Positions 1 to 13,051 of a stretch of DNA of 64,000 nucleotides are shown here, piece after piece. How positions within the stretch are numbered: position 1 is the stretch's first letter; every line of letters begins with the position of its first letter. A program made the translations under genes and the position numbers. Source of the DNA: Flammula alnicola (Eukaryota > Basidiomycota > Agaricomycetes > Agaricales > Strophariaceae); contig JADNRV010000162.1 in assembly GCA_015499995.1 (NCBI GenBank), positions 1 to 64,000 on the forward strand. Reading direction: 5' to 3'. The notes under the pieces are model-generated. The model did not search any database and was not told where the DNA came from. It was given only the letters and a program-made list of their open reading frames with translations.

Positions 1-2222
1 CATCTCGAAGTGCTATCATCGATCATGGGTGGTAGTCACCCACAGCTCTCGCTCGCAGCGGGGTGGCAGAAGGACGTCGGTTTCATGCTCGCAATCCGAG
101 CCGATGGCCTTACGATCGACTTGGGCAATGGCGTCAAGACAGACCCCTTTGAGCTGAAGGTAGTTCTCTCTGACAATCCTGCCCTTCACCTTTGTTGCGG
201 AATTAGTGTCGAAATGGCAAACCAGTCTCCACTCCACTTCCTTCTGGATTGCGCACTTGAGCCGAAAGGAGGAGAGATCACCTGACTGGCGCCATGGTGG
301 GCATGTGGGAGAATCCGTTCGGGTTGAGCAAGCAGCTGAAGATCGGTAACATGATCCTCTCCGTCTCTTTTCTTGCGGCAGGTACTCCATCTGGCTTCGC
401 CATCGCCGGCAAGATTGTATCTGGCAAGACGAAGCTTGACGTCAAATTGTTCGTCAGTAAATCCTTCCAGTAAGTCTTAGTTTCACAACTTTTATTCAAG
501 GGGATTGAGAGTTCCCACTACAGAGGTCTTCGCATACTTCGACGTGGAGAATTTGGGGGTCAAGGAGATTACTGACGTTGTCAGGACCTTGATTGGATAT
601 GATCTTCCGGAGGCAAGCGATATTTTATCATGGGCAAACGATGTTCACTAACAGCAAAAAAAATTAGCCGCCCGACGTTATCCGATTTGACAAAGTTGAG
701 CTTTATGCATGCCCATCGGGTGCGCTCATCATGGACAAGCTATACCCGCGCGGGTTCTCCTTTTAGTACGTTCAACATTCAGAACATCTGGTGCCGGTCG
801 TCTAACTTTCATCTTGTGTCAGTTCCAAGATGACTATCTTTTCCAAGGTGGCTCAAGTTAAGGTTGTCATCGGCGATGGTGGGCTGGAAATTGAGGGCTC
901 GTTTGAAGAGTTCACGCTCGGACCGCTCACCGTGACCGGAAATAAAGAGGGCAAGCATCGTTCAGTGCAGCCCTCACCCGCACCAAGCAGAGCGGGAAGA
1001 TCGATGGCGTCATCGCTATTGCAGGGCACGTGCAGAGCTATATGCCAACTTCGAGTTGCGTCCGAACTTTACGTTTGCCTTTCACTTCCTCCTTTGCCTC
1101 GGAGATCTCTTTTTCATCAAGGTCAATGCCGGGCCCGAGTCGGAATTCCATCCAGGCTCCTGCAACATATCATCAAAGCGTTACATCCTTGAGGCGGACT
1201 TCCACCAAGAGATCCTTGCTCGTGTGCGTCAGGAGGTATCACGCAAGATCAAGGATGAGGCAGAGGTAGTGGAGGCCAAGGCGCGAGACCTTCGCAATAA
1301 GATCCAGGCTGAGAAGGAGCAGTTCCGTGACACTGTACAGTCAGCCCGGAAAGGACTTGATCGCTGGGCGCGAGAAGGACGCATTGGTGATTGGGAACGA
1401 CAGCGATTCATGGAAGCCGTCGCTCAGGTAGTCGAGGAGAACATCAAGCTGAACCCCGAGTCTATTCCCGACGACGCCGCCCACAACTTCAAAGACATGT
1501 CGACGGAGCTTCGAAATGCCCGATACGATTTCGAGCTGATCCAGCAGCAGTTCGACGAGGGCGTGCGTCAAGCAAAGGAGGAACTCTACAAGACACCACT
1601 GCCCAACTTCCTCATTGACTTTTCAGGCAGTATCGTGCGCAAGATTTTGCCGGTAGCCCACGACGACCTCCGCAGTGAGTTCAAGCCAAAAGAGATCCGG
1701 TACCTTCGTGCACAGGCCCAGATGTCCATGCTCCTCATGGATCTCGTGCCAACTGAGCTGCGCGAAGGACTTGAGCCGCATGTGAAGCAGCTCCAGTGGA
1801 AGCTCTTCCGCGAGGAACACAATGGGGTATTGGAGGACGTCTTTGAAGAGATTGACGGCTTCTTGAAGGACATCCTGGCGGCCATCGCGGATCTTATGCT
1901 TGGCATCGCTGACAGCGTTGGAAGCCTGCTTTACGACGTTGCAGACGGCACGGTCCAGCTCGCGAACGATGCCATCCAATCCACGCTCAAGTTCGCCAAT
2001 GGGGTCCTCACCAATCTGCTCAGCCTACTTGACATCACTGATATCCACCTGAAGGGCGCGCTTGGCGGAGGCTCAGATGGCTTGTCATTTGAGGCAACCG
2101 TCAAGGGCTTACTCAGGGGCGAATACTTCGATTTCACCGTGAGATTGCACATCTCGGATTTCTGGTCTTTTATTCGAGCTGTGTTCGAATGGTCAGCCAT
2201 GCTTGTTCCTGCCTTGACTTGA
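1..2222 (+). pseudogene. 3' part of a large unidentified gene with three one-base gaps
   Basis: The gene enters from the left edge and ends at TGA 2220-2222. I do not recognise the family. Exons are roughly 1-469, 501-612, 668-765 and 823-2222. Intron 470-500 is only 31 bp, 613-667 is a GC-AG intron with a CTAAC branch site, and 766-822 is GT-AG. The last ~400 residues are rich in charged amphipathic helices with E/K/R/Q-rich coiled-coil character. The reading frame breaks near 285, 955 and 1035. At each place one missing base (C, G and T/A respectively) would restore a continuous, protein-like frame. It is therefore either a young pseudogene or a coding gene with assembly errors. No membrane segment is obvious in the visible part. 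Confidence 0.55.
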
Positions 2223-3213
2223 CCTCTTGCTGATGGCTTGATATCCTTTTCAGGTTGTTCGAATATTTGAAGAGCCATGTCCTTTAGTCATTGACATGAC
2301 AACCGCCCCACCCGAAAACCACGATGCTGTACCTTTCCTTTCTCTCAGCCCAGTCTTTGTCAGCGCCACGATTCCAATTTACTCGCAGCACAGTGTACGT
2401 TAATATCAGGTTTTAACTCAAGTGTAGGACTCTTAAATTCCGAGTAATTTCGAGTTCTCGAGCGTTTCTGTCAATTCTCAAAAGGTTGGTAGTATAATAT
2501 CTGTTGTGCTCTCGTATTAATCAGTGCACAGAGTCAACTCACTAAATATTGAGATATGAAAGAGATAATTAGACCTATAGAGCCCTCCAAGTCAAATGAG
2601 AATGGTCTCGTAAACCGGACTCTAGTCGGTTCGCTCTAAGATTGACATGACAAGTCTGGACTTGAAGAGACCCGGAGGGCGTGAGAAAAGTCGGCTAACT
2701 TTCATAAATGGCACCTGTCCTCTTGGCAAGCAACACAAGAACACCAATTGCCACTGCGAGGGATGTACAATCTCACCAGCAATCTAAACAGGCCTCCACT
2801 ACTAACGCTTCTAACCACGTCCTACATTTGGGAAGTTGAATCGCCTTACCGCTCTGAAACAGAACACTGCCAGGAACGGAGGCTTAAAAGGTGGATGGGC
2901 TGTCACTCTGGGATCCGAAGACGAATCGATAGTGAGGCGCCTTGTTGACTCAAAGCAGAGCCTTGCATTCACAGTGGTATCTCCAGCCTAAAGCCTGGGC
3001 AATTGGTCTGACAGGACGTGCCATCCCATCCTCTAGCATGCCCAGCGATTCACGCAATTCTAGACTCGGACTCTGAAATGCTGTAGTCTTAAGGACTGAA
3101 ATGGAAGTATTTTATGAAAAGGCTCTGCACTTGGTGTGCCTGTACCTTAGACGCTGGCTTTATAGAGCCCTCCGTCCACGATTCACTTCCTTCATGTCTT
3201 TCTAGCCTCTACG
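2223..3213. other. Intergenic, no gene seen
   Basis: About 990 bp between the stop of the upstream gene and the start of the membrane-protein gene. Only short shadow reading frames occur. I see no tRNA, repeat or transposon end. Confidence 0.6.
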
Positions 3214-5454
3214 ATGGCATACGTTCCCAATGAATATGCCCCTCTACAAAATCACCAATTTGCACCAATAGCCTCGCCATCGACCTCTGGATCACCTTCA
3301 TATCGTAACGAAGATCTGAACCATCCATCCGATGTCATTGCGGCTCAAGAACGTGCCTCGCGGAGAAGTGTGGCAGGGGTCACTTGTCTTGTCGGCACTC
3401 TAGTAATTTGCATTCTCTTAGGCATGATCGTACTCCTGCTTGCCTATCTTTGCGTGGCCCACAAATGCTACACGTCAAAGCTGGCTCTTATCAGCTCAGC
3501 TCCTCTCGGAAAGGTGCTGACAATATCCCAAGTAGGATCGCATGTAGCCACGGCGTCTGTCCCTATCGTGATGGGTTTATTCTCTTACCTACTCGGGGCG
3601 CAGTGGCTTCAGTCGAGTTCAACTCGTAGTCAAAATCGACCGTCCCCTAAGCAGTAAGTTGATCAATTTTGAACACTGCGAAATGATCTGACTGTTATTG
3701 TTACAGATTGGGCCTCCTTCTTTCAATCTGCAACGGTGCAAACATATCTGCTCTCTTCACTTCGCTGAAATATCTCTTCAGAGGGAAGAAGAGTCATAAG
3801 GTCCAAGACATCCAATCTCCGCCAATCCTTCGACGGTCCATTCTCCTTCTCGCATTACTCCTCACGGTTGTTTATATCGCTACAGCAGCCGACACATGGT
3901 CCCATGCAGTCAGCCAAACCATCGCCATCACATCTAATCGGGCTTACAGTCTAAGCGCCATTCGAAACTTCGGTCGTGCGATTAATGCCACGATGTGCGC
4001 TCCAATCCCAAATAACGTGAACGAAGGGCTCATGGACCAAAATACATGCGGCTTAATCAATTTCGGGAGTGGAGGGAGCGGAGCAACATTCGCGGAAGGT
4101 CTCAGGGTGGTATCCAACTCTTCTGCCTTCCATAGGGTGGTGTTTACAGACGACCAAATTGCAATTTTGGTTCCGCAAAATTTACCTGGGAATATTACCT
4201 ACTCAGCGCAAACAGTAGGCGTCAAAGCACATTGTACGACGTACGTGTGGATCATATTATAATTTCAGAAGAAATTTACTGACCGTTGCCTGAAGAGTCA
4301 CAAAGCAATGTATGACGCCCATGAGTAACCCCGACGGATCATTGGATTACGGTCCAGATGCTTCTCTATCCCTTAACTGCACTAAAGGAGGTGTCAAGTA
4401 CTATGGAAATGGGACAACACAAAATGGCCTATGTTCGTTGGATTCTTCTGGTAACTGTGTTTCGGGTTGGGAAATACCATCGAAGTCAGCAATCTTATTC
4501 ATGTGTTAGTATCCTTTTATTAATCGCTACAACTTCTAGCCCATTTACAGCTGGAGAAGTCGTAAAATCCAATGCATATAGTGACACCGTGACTGAAGAT
4601 ACATGTGAGTTGTGGTTTTCTGGCCCGCCATACCAAATTTGAGTCTAACTTCTCGTCTATTATATCAAAGTCGACAATAACACGTCTGTATGATTTTTTC
4701 GAGCTTGGTATATTTTAGTTGATATGTTTGCTGTCTATTCAGGGGCTGGTTCATCCATGGCAACCAAGGGTCTTGGAACGTCGTATTCTGCAACGTAACC
4801 ACCCTTGACGTTGTCTACACATACGCATCGTCGCGTTATTTCCATTACTCCTCATCTCTGACTGATGTGAACTCGACTCAGCACATCATGACCATTGGGC
4901 TGTCAGCAGCCACTACCGCCATCTCATATGCAGTCGACGGCGCAGGGATCACTTCGAACGTGACATATGAAGACACATATGCACTGGAATTGTCGAGGCA
5001 AATGCTCGCACGTGGAGCGAAAGTGTATGAAACAACAGATGCGTTGGGCGTCGAGTACGAGTACAACATTATCGGGACGCGACTACAACTTATCCCGCTG
5101 GTACTCTTCTGCATCTCCATGGTCACACTTGCGTATGTCCTGTCCTGCTCCCCACTTCGTATACCCGTCGGGCTGACTCTGTTCTCACGTTTTCCTCCTT
5201 GAAGCGCATTTGTCCTGCTCGTCATACTCAGAACCATTCAAGCTTCCAGAAATGTTCCATATGTTCACCTAGCTGCGCTGTACCTGAAAGATCCTATTAT
5301 GACCGTCCAAAGGTTGTACGGGCACGCTGATCCCGTACTTTCTTGGGAAGATCGATCAGACAAGACGTTTGGGGAGGAGAGCGAGGCGGATCGCTTGCTT
5401 GTCGGGCCCGCTTTGTCTGGTCCCCATACGATCTTCGCCGTGACAAAAGGGTAG
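3214..5454 (+). CDS. Multi-span membrane protein with large N-glycosylated loop, unidentified
   Basis: Seven exons (3214-3653, 3707-4240, 4296-4502, 4540-4604, 4671-4683, 4743-5132, 5205-5454) join to an intact 632-residue frame. The N-terminal ~50 residues are polar and presumably cytosolic. Hydrophobic segments lie at about residues 50-75, 105-130 and 190-210, followed by a ~320-residue loop with many N-x-S/T sites and several cysteines, then one or two C-terminal membrane segments and a short tail. The layout resembles the many uncharacterised basidiomycete plasma-membrane proteins. I cannot assign a function. Exon 5 is a 13-nt microexon and intron 4503-4539 is only 37 bp. The intron at 4684 needs a GTCTGT donor rather than the nearby GTATGA to keep frame, so that junction is the least certain. 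Confidence 0.75.
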
Positions 5455-5870
5455 TCGAAGTAATGTAATTATAATCAAGTTGCTGATTCACTTGTAGCAT
5501 GTAACTTTAGCATCAGGTCGAGGGTGCCAGTGGCAAAGTTGTCATTTTGTATTAACAAATTATTTGCTGATTGATGGAAACTGAAAATGTTGCTAATAAA
5601 CTAGTCTCAAATGTTAAATTTTAGGACATGTTCAATAGGGTCTTTCGCAAGTCTTTTGGGTTGTGTTCAGGAAGGCAAGCGGCGGGACGCGTCGCGGCGG
5701 TCGGGGGTCACGTCACATGACAATATCACACAAATGCTTCAACCCCGTCACCCACATTATGAGTGACAGAACGTTCTGACTCATAGTTTCCCGTCGACAC
5801 GCTCTCAACGTTTCTCAACCCTTGAAGCAAACCTTTAAAATCCTCAACACTGGGCGATGCAAATTTCGTT
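5455..5870. other. Intergenic with REV1 upstream region
   Basis: About 416 bp between a gene ending on the plus strand and the REV1 start. It contains an AT-rich stretch near 5555-5640 and a CT-rich leader just before 5871. No separate gene is visible. Confidence 0.5.
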
Positions 5871-8800
5871 ATGTCTCAGGTGCCAGCGGCGTCGCAAACC
5901 AATTCCTCAGAGTATTATGACGAAGACGATTCCCAGTTCCTGGAAGCGTTAGGCACAGCTATTCTTCCCGGAGATTTACCATTGGAATCTGTGAACCATG
6001 AATCTGGAATCGAGCCCGATAACTCTCCAATGTCAGAGGAACTTGAGCCACCTCCTCCAACACAACCTTCGTTGAAACGACCCAGGAGCCCTGATCCTGA
6101 AGAGTTAGATTCCCAACGCGTTGCTGTGGCTGCTGGAGATGACATATATGGAGCCTCGTCTTTCGGAGGGTTTGGAGAATACATGAGCAGAAAACGCGCG
6201 AAGCTTCAAATCCAAAACGCACAAATGGCGCAATTTGCAGAAGAGGGAAGTGAAGGAGCAAAGACTCAGATTTTCACGGGTTTGGCTATCTATGTACGTC
6301 CAATCCAGCTGAAAACATAACTCGATGCTGATTTGTTTAGATCAATGGATGGACTCGCCCTTCCGTTCAAGATTTGAGGCAGCTCATTGTCCAACATGGC
6401 GGCATTTTCCAAGCATATCTCGACAGGAAAGCAATCGTGTAAGTCTCATGTTCCTTCTATGAACGTTATAGCCTTAATAGAATATATTTAGAACACACAT
6501 TATCACCTGTTCTCTGACGCCTGCCAAAATACGCGAGTTCAAGAATATGAAGGTCGTACGCCCAGAATGGCTCGTTGAAAGTGCCGAGAAAGGGTATCTT
6601 TTGCCATGGAAGAACTACGCCTACGTCCACGAAGAGCGTATTGAAAGCACTCAAGGCGCCAAAAGCAACCAGAGCATCCTTCTTAATCGACCAGCTGAAA
6701 TCTCTTCCTCAAATATGAAATCGACTGGGAGTTCTTCTGCCAGTACCTCGATCACATCTAAGCCCGCAACCAACTTTCTCAACACCAAGAAGTTGACACC
6801 TGCGATTGATCCCTTGTATACAACTGACCCAGCAAACAGGGCTGATGCAGCTCGCGTACCCGGTTACGCTGCCGATAAATCCAATCCGAATGCCCAGCGT
6901 GCAATGGCAAACCCAGAATGGCGGAAGGCACACACCTCTGTGGCTTCCGATTTTATTGAAGGATATTACAAGAACTCACGGCTACACCATTTATCGACCT
7001 GGAAATCGGAGCTGAAAGATCTTGTTCAGGAAGCACAGGAACGAGCTGAATCTGGACCTGGCTCTGGGCATGTAGGAAAGGTTGGTTCCGAAGTGGGTGC
7101 GGATGGTCCAGCTAGAGTCAGTATGAGGGGTTCAGAGCTTGTGATGAGGTCGCCCTCTTCCAAATGGAAAGGCAAGGGGAAGGCTGCAGATGACGAGGAA
7201 CGGGTCATTATGCACTGTGACTTTGACTGTTTCTTCGTCTCCGCTGGTCTGGTCAGTCGCCCTGAGCTAAAAGGGAAACCTGTTGTAGTCTGTCACTCTC
7301 AAGGCGGTCAGGGCGGTACCTCCAGCACTAGCGAAATTGCTAGTTCCAGTTATGAAGCAAGGAAGTTCGGTATCAAGAACGGCATGAGGTGTGTTCCTTA
7401 TTCCTCATATCTTAGGATCGTACTGACGGCACTTATTCAGTTTGCAACAGGCTCGCCAGTTATGCCCAGGCATCATTACCATTCCCTACGAATTTGAACG
7501 GTAGGTTTTATATGCTATCTTCATCAGCTAAACTCTTATAGAGTCTCATTCTAGATACAAACAGTTCTCTTTATCGTTTTACACGGTCTTAATGTCCCAT
7601 GCAGACGATCTACAAGCTGTATCAGTTGACGAGGCCCTTATAGACGTGACCACCACAGTCAACGAATTACGAGCACAGGCTAGACACGTCAATTCTTCAC
7701 ATGACCCCGCCAAAGATTTTGCTGAGACGATTCGGGCTGAAGTACGCAAAGCCACTACCTGCGAAGGCGAGTCGCTTGCTATACCTATTCATTTGATAAC
7801 AAAAATATTTATCTTTATTTCATTTCTCAGTGAGCATAGGTATCTCACATAACATCCTTCTGGCACGCCTGGCTACGCGTCGTGCCAAGCCCGCTGGCTC
7901 GTATCATCTGACACCTGCCGAACTCTCTGAGTTTCTTTCACCACTCGATATTACTGACCTGCATGGATTCGGCTGGTCCACGAAACAGAAGGCACAGGAG
8001 AAACTCGGGGTTACCACTCTGGGAGAATTGGCAAAGAAGAGCAAGGGTGTGCTCATCGATGCCCTTGGGAAAGCAACAGGCGAGACTTTATACAATGCCC
8101 TTCGTGGGATTGATGACAAGAAGTTGGAGTCGGACAAGCCTAGGAAGTCCGTTTCTTGCGAGATCAACGTGAGTTTGTCGTATTTCCGGATAACTCCAAG
8201 AATTAAACTGACCAATTATACTTGCTTCCCCTCTAGTACGGCATACGCTTCGAAAACAACCAACAAGCTGAAGCTTTCATTCATCAAATGGCTACAGAGG
8301 TGAAGAGGCGACTGGATGCCATTGAAATGGTTGGCCGATCCCTTACGCTGAAGATCATGAAACGCGACCCAACTGCGCCTGTTGAACCACCAAAGGTATG
8401 TTCGATGTCATATTGGAGGATATGTACAATCACTCAATAACCACATCAGTTTCTTGGTCACGGCTGCTGCGATCTGTTCAACAAACAGATGCCTCTTATT
8501 GGTCCTGGAGGCAAAGCGACCAGCGATGATCAAATTATTGGCGATCATGCGTGGCGATTGTTAAAATCGTTCAATTTCGACCCAAAGGAACTGAGAGGAA
8601 TTGGAATACAGGTGCAAAAATTGGCGTCTAGTTCTGCTTCAAAGAGCGCACCGCCTGGCCAAGCTGTCCTGCCCTTCAGAATGAAAGTAGCCAGTCCGAG
8701 CAAGGCAGGCCCGAGCGAGGCAGGTCCATCTAAGGATATATTCTCTGGACCCGACATACGGCTCGAACCTCCGTCTCAGGAAGTTGGAGTCGTAATGGGA

Positions 8801-9793
8801 GATCCTGTGAAGCCTTCGCACGCTACTTTCGACTTGCCCTCCTTTTCTCAGATCGACATGTCCGTCTTTGAAGCCCTTCCTCAGGACGTCCGGCAAGAGC
8901 TTGAGAACGAGTATAAGCGTCGTTCGGCCTCGCCTTTCACAAGGGGCGTGACAGCGGAGCCCGACAAACGCCTTGGACAACCAACCGGCAGACTTTCCGT
9001 TCCTCCCATCTTTCCTCAGAAGCCCAACAACAACAAAGGAGCCAATAATATTAAGCGCATCGCCCAACAGCTTGCTCCTCGCAGCCGAAGCAGCATGTCG
9101 CCGCAGAAGAGTGCCCTTTATACCTGGGCTTTGAAACTGCAAAAGAAGAAGAAACCCTCGGGCGTCAGGATCAGCGAAGCAGCACTGAAAGATTTAAATC
9201 TTGACCCGGAGGTGTTCTTCGCTTTACCTGTGAAAGTTCAGCGCGAACAGCTCGTTATGGCTCGTCTAATCAAGGAGAAGGGTAGCATCCCCGAGCCGCC
9301 CTCAGAGAGGAAGATATTGAAGCCTCGGAAGCACGAGTTACCGCCCGATTTCGTGCCCTACCGTGCGCCGAAGCCAAAGGCGAGGCATCTGCAGCCTCCT
9401 TTTCTGCGCCAGCAAGGGAAAAGCAAAAAGGACAAGCTCTATTTCACTGAAACGGACGACATTCAACGTGTAGTTGAGACGTGGGTGACGGCCTATAAAC
9501 ACTGGGCACCGAGAGACAAGGACGTGGAGTTTTTGTCTAAATTTTTGGTGCAGTCGGTAGACCGCTCCAAGGCAACTGATGTCGGCGTCGAGAGGGCTGT
9601 CGCCGTCATGAAGTGGTGGTTGGTGCTCATGAGGCGTTTCTTCCCTGCGACGGAATACATGGATGAGGAGGATCTTGCTTCCAGTCAGAGGGATCTGATT
9701 GGCGAGGCCTGGTGGGATGCTTTTCGACACGTCAAGGATGAGATGGACGTCATCGCCAGGAAAAGATTCGGGGGTCGACTCTCCTTGAAATAA
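5871..9793 (+). CDS. REV1: DNA repair protein REV1 (deoxycytidyl transferase)
   Basis: Y-family polymerase and scaffold of translesion synthesis in the nucleus; it inserts dCMP opposite lesions and abasic sites. Eight exons (5871-6293, 6341-6438, 6492-7388, 7441-7500, 7555-7766, 7831-8168, 8237-8395, 8450-9793) sum to an intact 1176-residue frame. Domains: acidic N-terminus; BRCT at about 132-225 with its VVRPEWLVES helix; REV1-typical spacer; catalytic palm with the CDFDCFF motif (D417, D419) and SVDEAL (D518, E519); little finger; two ubiquitin-binding motifs around 860 and 980, each with the DLP/ALP-type core (EALPQDVRQEL, FALPVKVQREQ); and a C-terminal helical domain from about 1070 that in the family binds Pol zeta (REV7) and other Y-polymerases. 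Intron 7767-7830 is GC-AG. No lesions were found. Length is close to yeast and vertebrate REV1. Confidence 0.97.
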
Positions 9794-10277
9794 CTGCAAG
9801 GACGAGCTGCAACTCCGTCGACCAAGACAAGATGGTTGATTACTTCGTGTTCCGTCTCCAAGCTTCGACTCGGAACATCGCACTGCTCATCCTCAGAAAT
9901 GTTTCGAGACCGTCGTGTATTCACGCCGGTCTGACAATGAAACCCAGGCAAGATTAGGTCCTTGTGCTTAACTCTGGGCCTATGGGCATATGCTACATCC
10001 ATCATGGATCATAACCGCCAGAAGGTTGGAAAGACGGCCAAGATTGGTGCGTCGCTCTGCCCGTAGGGCCAACCGAGATTCGCCTTAATCGCAAGGCTGC
10101 GCTAGTGGCCATATGCTGTGAACTAACTCCAAGTCCGAGTTCACAAAGCATCCCAACTTGGAATATATATATATGTAACCAACATATTACTTACTGTATA
10201 TAAGTACAAGACGGATGCTGTAGCTTCCGATATATAAATATTTACTTCAGCGGAATCTTGAACGTTTCTCCAAAAAA
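9794..10277. other. Intergenic between convergent genes
   Basis: About 480 bp shared by the 3' ends of REV1 (plus) and the methyltransferase (minus). It contains an AT-rich stretch with a TA repeat near 10160-10240. No gene is visible. Confidence 0.5.
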
Positions 10278-11154
10278 TCATGCTAACGGTTTCGTGCCTT
10301 TCGCAATGAAGATTGTAGCCTCTTTATCGTGTATCTTAATAGACGAGATGGGCTTGAACAAGAAATCAGTCAGTCCAGCGCCATCGAAAGCGGCTCGAAT
10401 GCTCTCTTCTGTGAATCCGTCGGTGTGGGCTACAACGTGGTGCAAGTTTTCCGGAAAGAGCGTTCCCGAGCCACTAGACTCATCTTTTGGCATGATATCC
10501 ACAACCAAAAGCACTCCACCAGGTTTCAAGAAGAAGGCAAGCATGTGAGTGATGTCGTTGATTGAATCGAAGTGGTGATAGGAGGCCGAGCACTGAACAG
10601 AAGGCGTTAACATCTGGCTACGAATATGTATATAAAAATTACTTGCAACGATAACATCGAACTTGAGTCCGTCGAGCTCGCCTTCTTCGCCTTTAAGTTC
10701 GACACAGACAGCGCGCATTTCCTCAGGTGGAATGCCTTGGTTGGAAACGGCCTCGTTGAAAATGTCCACTGCGGCTTGACTGATGTCTACACCGACGATG
10801 GTCTTCGCGTAAGGAGCCAGTTCTCTGGCTACAAGTCCTGAGATTGGGATTCAGGACCATGCAATCTCATGAAATCGGGCCGAGTGTTCTAACCTGTGTT
10901 GCATGCGAAATCCATGACCACTGTAGATTCGTCATTGAAATCGTAGCATTCTCGCATAGCTTGCGCTGCCCTGTGCGGCCTAGGTCAGCGGCAAGGTTTC
11001 CATATTTTGAGATTTCAGTGGCGAACCTTTTTGAAAGCTCGATCCATCGCGGATCGGGTTGATTTGTGGAATTGGCGTTGAAATATTCCTTGTTCGCAGT
11101 AGCATAATCCTTGTTTTCGGATTCTCCGTGGTGGTGGTGGTGGTGATGCGCCAT
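10278..11154 (-). CDS. SAM-dependent methyltransferase (class I), natural poly-His N-terminus
   Basis: Four exons on the minus strand (11154-11027, 10979-10894, 10837-10647, 10592-10278) give an intact 239-residue frame. The Rossmann fold is recognisable: motif I reads VVMDFACNTG (residues ~62-71), the acidic strand-2 motif is GVDIS, and the post-motif region reads DVIVCSASYHHF once intron 10646-10593 is taken as GC-AG (GCAAGT donor). It resembles small cytosolic fungal methyltransferases of the Methyltransf_11/25 type. The substrate is unknown. The protein begins with MA followed by seven histidines, encoded in the genome. Intron 11026-10980 has an unusual GTTCGC donor. It is convergent with REV1. 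Confidence 0.85.
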
Positions 11155-11837
11155 TAAGAACTGAGTGAATTCTGAAAGTTCTTGTGGTACTTATAAGTAT
11201 GCAGACGCCTTGCGGTCAAGTGACAATGGATAAAATTAGTTCAGTCCTATGTCATATTCAGTTACTTAGTAAGAAACGAGGACTGTTGCGGTACTTACCT
11301 CCTCACATATATGCATCTTTCGAAAAAGAGACTCAGATTATCAAACGAGGACCAGAGCATTCAAAATGCGCAGTTGAGTGTGTATTTTCTATTGTAAAGT
11401 AAAGTATTCTATACCCTATGATATATGTGAATTAGATAGATGCACCTGCACAACACCATCCAGAAGAAACCGAAGCGGACGATCCACGCCAGCCTAAATA
11501 ACAATCCAGTTCTAAATCGAGTTGTGAAATCCTACTATAAAAGCAATCCAGCGACGCAATTCTTCATGATCATGTCGAGCATGAGGCACGAGGAGATAGA
11601 GGCTAGCTCGGTTTCCTCAGCCTGTAAAAGAAAGCTATGCAACTAGTGCACGCGAAGACATTAAAAAAATGGAAGAGACCAATGTGTGAATGCACTAAAA
11701 ATACAGTGATGAGGTTTTCCGCAATCAATGAATGTGGTGGTTGTTGTAATGTGGTGAGGGGTGTATCTGTCTGCACAGGGTTATCCTGCAAGAGCAGTAT
11801 GGTCGGTAAAGAGTGTGATGGTATCCTCTGGTCGTCT
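11155..11837. other. Intergenic, no gene seen
   Basis: About 680 bp upstream of the methyltransferase and downstream of the PL14-type gene; both genes are on the minus strand. Short frames only, and no recognisable RNA gene or repeat. Confidence 0.5.
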
Positions 11838-13051
11838 TTAGAGGGTTTCGGTGATCGCAGCTGAGAAATCGGAGAAGAAGACGTCCTGGTCCTTGGGGTT
11901 AGCAAATTCGGGGTGGGAACCTGTTAAACAAGGTGTCAGCAAAGTGGGCGACAAAGTTGACAAGGATCTATAAAACATACCACCGAAGAACGTCTGCATT
12001 TGCATTCCCCGAATTCGGCCGGCAGCGCTGTCGCGGAGGATGAGGCCGCTGACGTTGATCACGCTTTTACCGTTGACAAACAGCTCGAGTTCACCGTTGG
12101 CCTGACCAGCGTCATTGAGCCTGACACGTTCGCTAATGGTTGTCCATGCACCAGTGGCGAACTGGAAGGAACCACGGCCGACGGAAGCACCATAGGTGGG
12201 GTTGCAGTCGGACAGAGGGGCAACGTTACATACCCTATTGTTAACGGCGAATTGAGCTTCAGTGAAAGGAGGAAGGTATGTGTAGAATTCTCCTGCGCCG
12301 TTTGTTCGCCACATGAGACGGGCAGAAAAGCATGCTGAAGAGCGACTTCCTCCTGAACATCCAATAGCCTCCGCCGCGCTGTTTCCGCCATCTATCAAAA
12401 GTATTAGATCATCATTCATATTCCTTTGAAAATGATGGTGAATTACTCACAAAGACCTGGCAATTTACCCCCAAGGTTGAAGGCGAACCCTTTCGGGAAG
12501 AACACGGAGTAACCGAAAGTGGCTTCCTTGGCAGTGGTCAGGTCGACCGACGAAGGTCCCGGAGCGTAGAAGGAGAACCCTCCTTGGGGGTCGTGACCAA
12601 AGTTATAGGAACCCTTGGCGTAGTGAGCCTTCATGGACTTCTTGCCGTCCGGAGCATTCTCATAGGTGTGCACGACGGTTTGGAGGACGTTCGTCGGCCT
12701 GAAAGTCGAGTCCGCGAGGGCCAACGCGTTGCCTGATGCTGGTGACGTGCTCCACGAATCGCTGAACCCAGAAACGGGGAAAAGATCTCCCAGTAAGCCA
12801 GAGGGTGAGCTCTTAGGGGTAGCGGTGGAGGGAGGGGTACCGCTGGATGAGGCCTTGACGGAAGTGGCTTTGGGGGTGGCAGCGGACGTAGATGCGGATG
12901 AAACGATGGATCCCTCGACTCCCTTGAGGGAAGGTGTGGATGCAGAAGGAACAGCAGCAGCAGTCGCAGGGCAAGCATTCCGACGCACTGGTCGAGCATC
13001 CGCAAAAGCAAGGAGGCAAGCAAGGAAGAAAACGAGGACTCTTGAGAACAT
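11838..13051 (-). CDS. Secreted polysaccharide lyase, PL14-like
   Basis: Three exons (13051-12451, 12391-11981, 11920-11838) make an intact 364-residue protein. The start at 13051 is preferred over upstream in-frame ATGs because it gives a clear signal peptide (MFSRVLVFFLACLLAFADA). A Ser/Thr/Pro/Ala-rich, probably O-glycosylated linker covers about residues 30-95. The catalytic-type domain follows, with the family-typical GYSVFFPKGFAFNLGGK and PGLYGG segments and a late FFGG motif near the C-terminus. PL14 enzymes cleave uronic-acid polymers (alginate, glucuronan) by beta-elimination; the substrate here is not predictable. The protein is extracellular. Cysteines in the central part suggest one or two disulfides. 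No lesion was found. Confidence 0.85.

Noticed and set aside
8639..9883. Long antisense ORFs opposite REV1
   Set aside because: They are shadows of the REV1 coding frame; no independent motif is present.
11120..11154. Poly-His start as vector contamination
   Set aside because: The gene has introns, fungal flanks and mixed CAT/CAC codons, so a cloning tag is unlikely.
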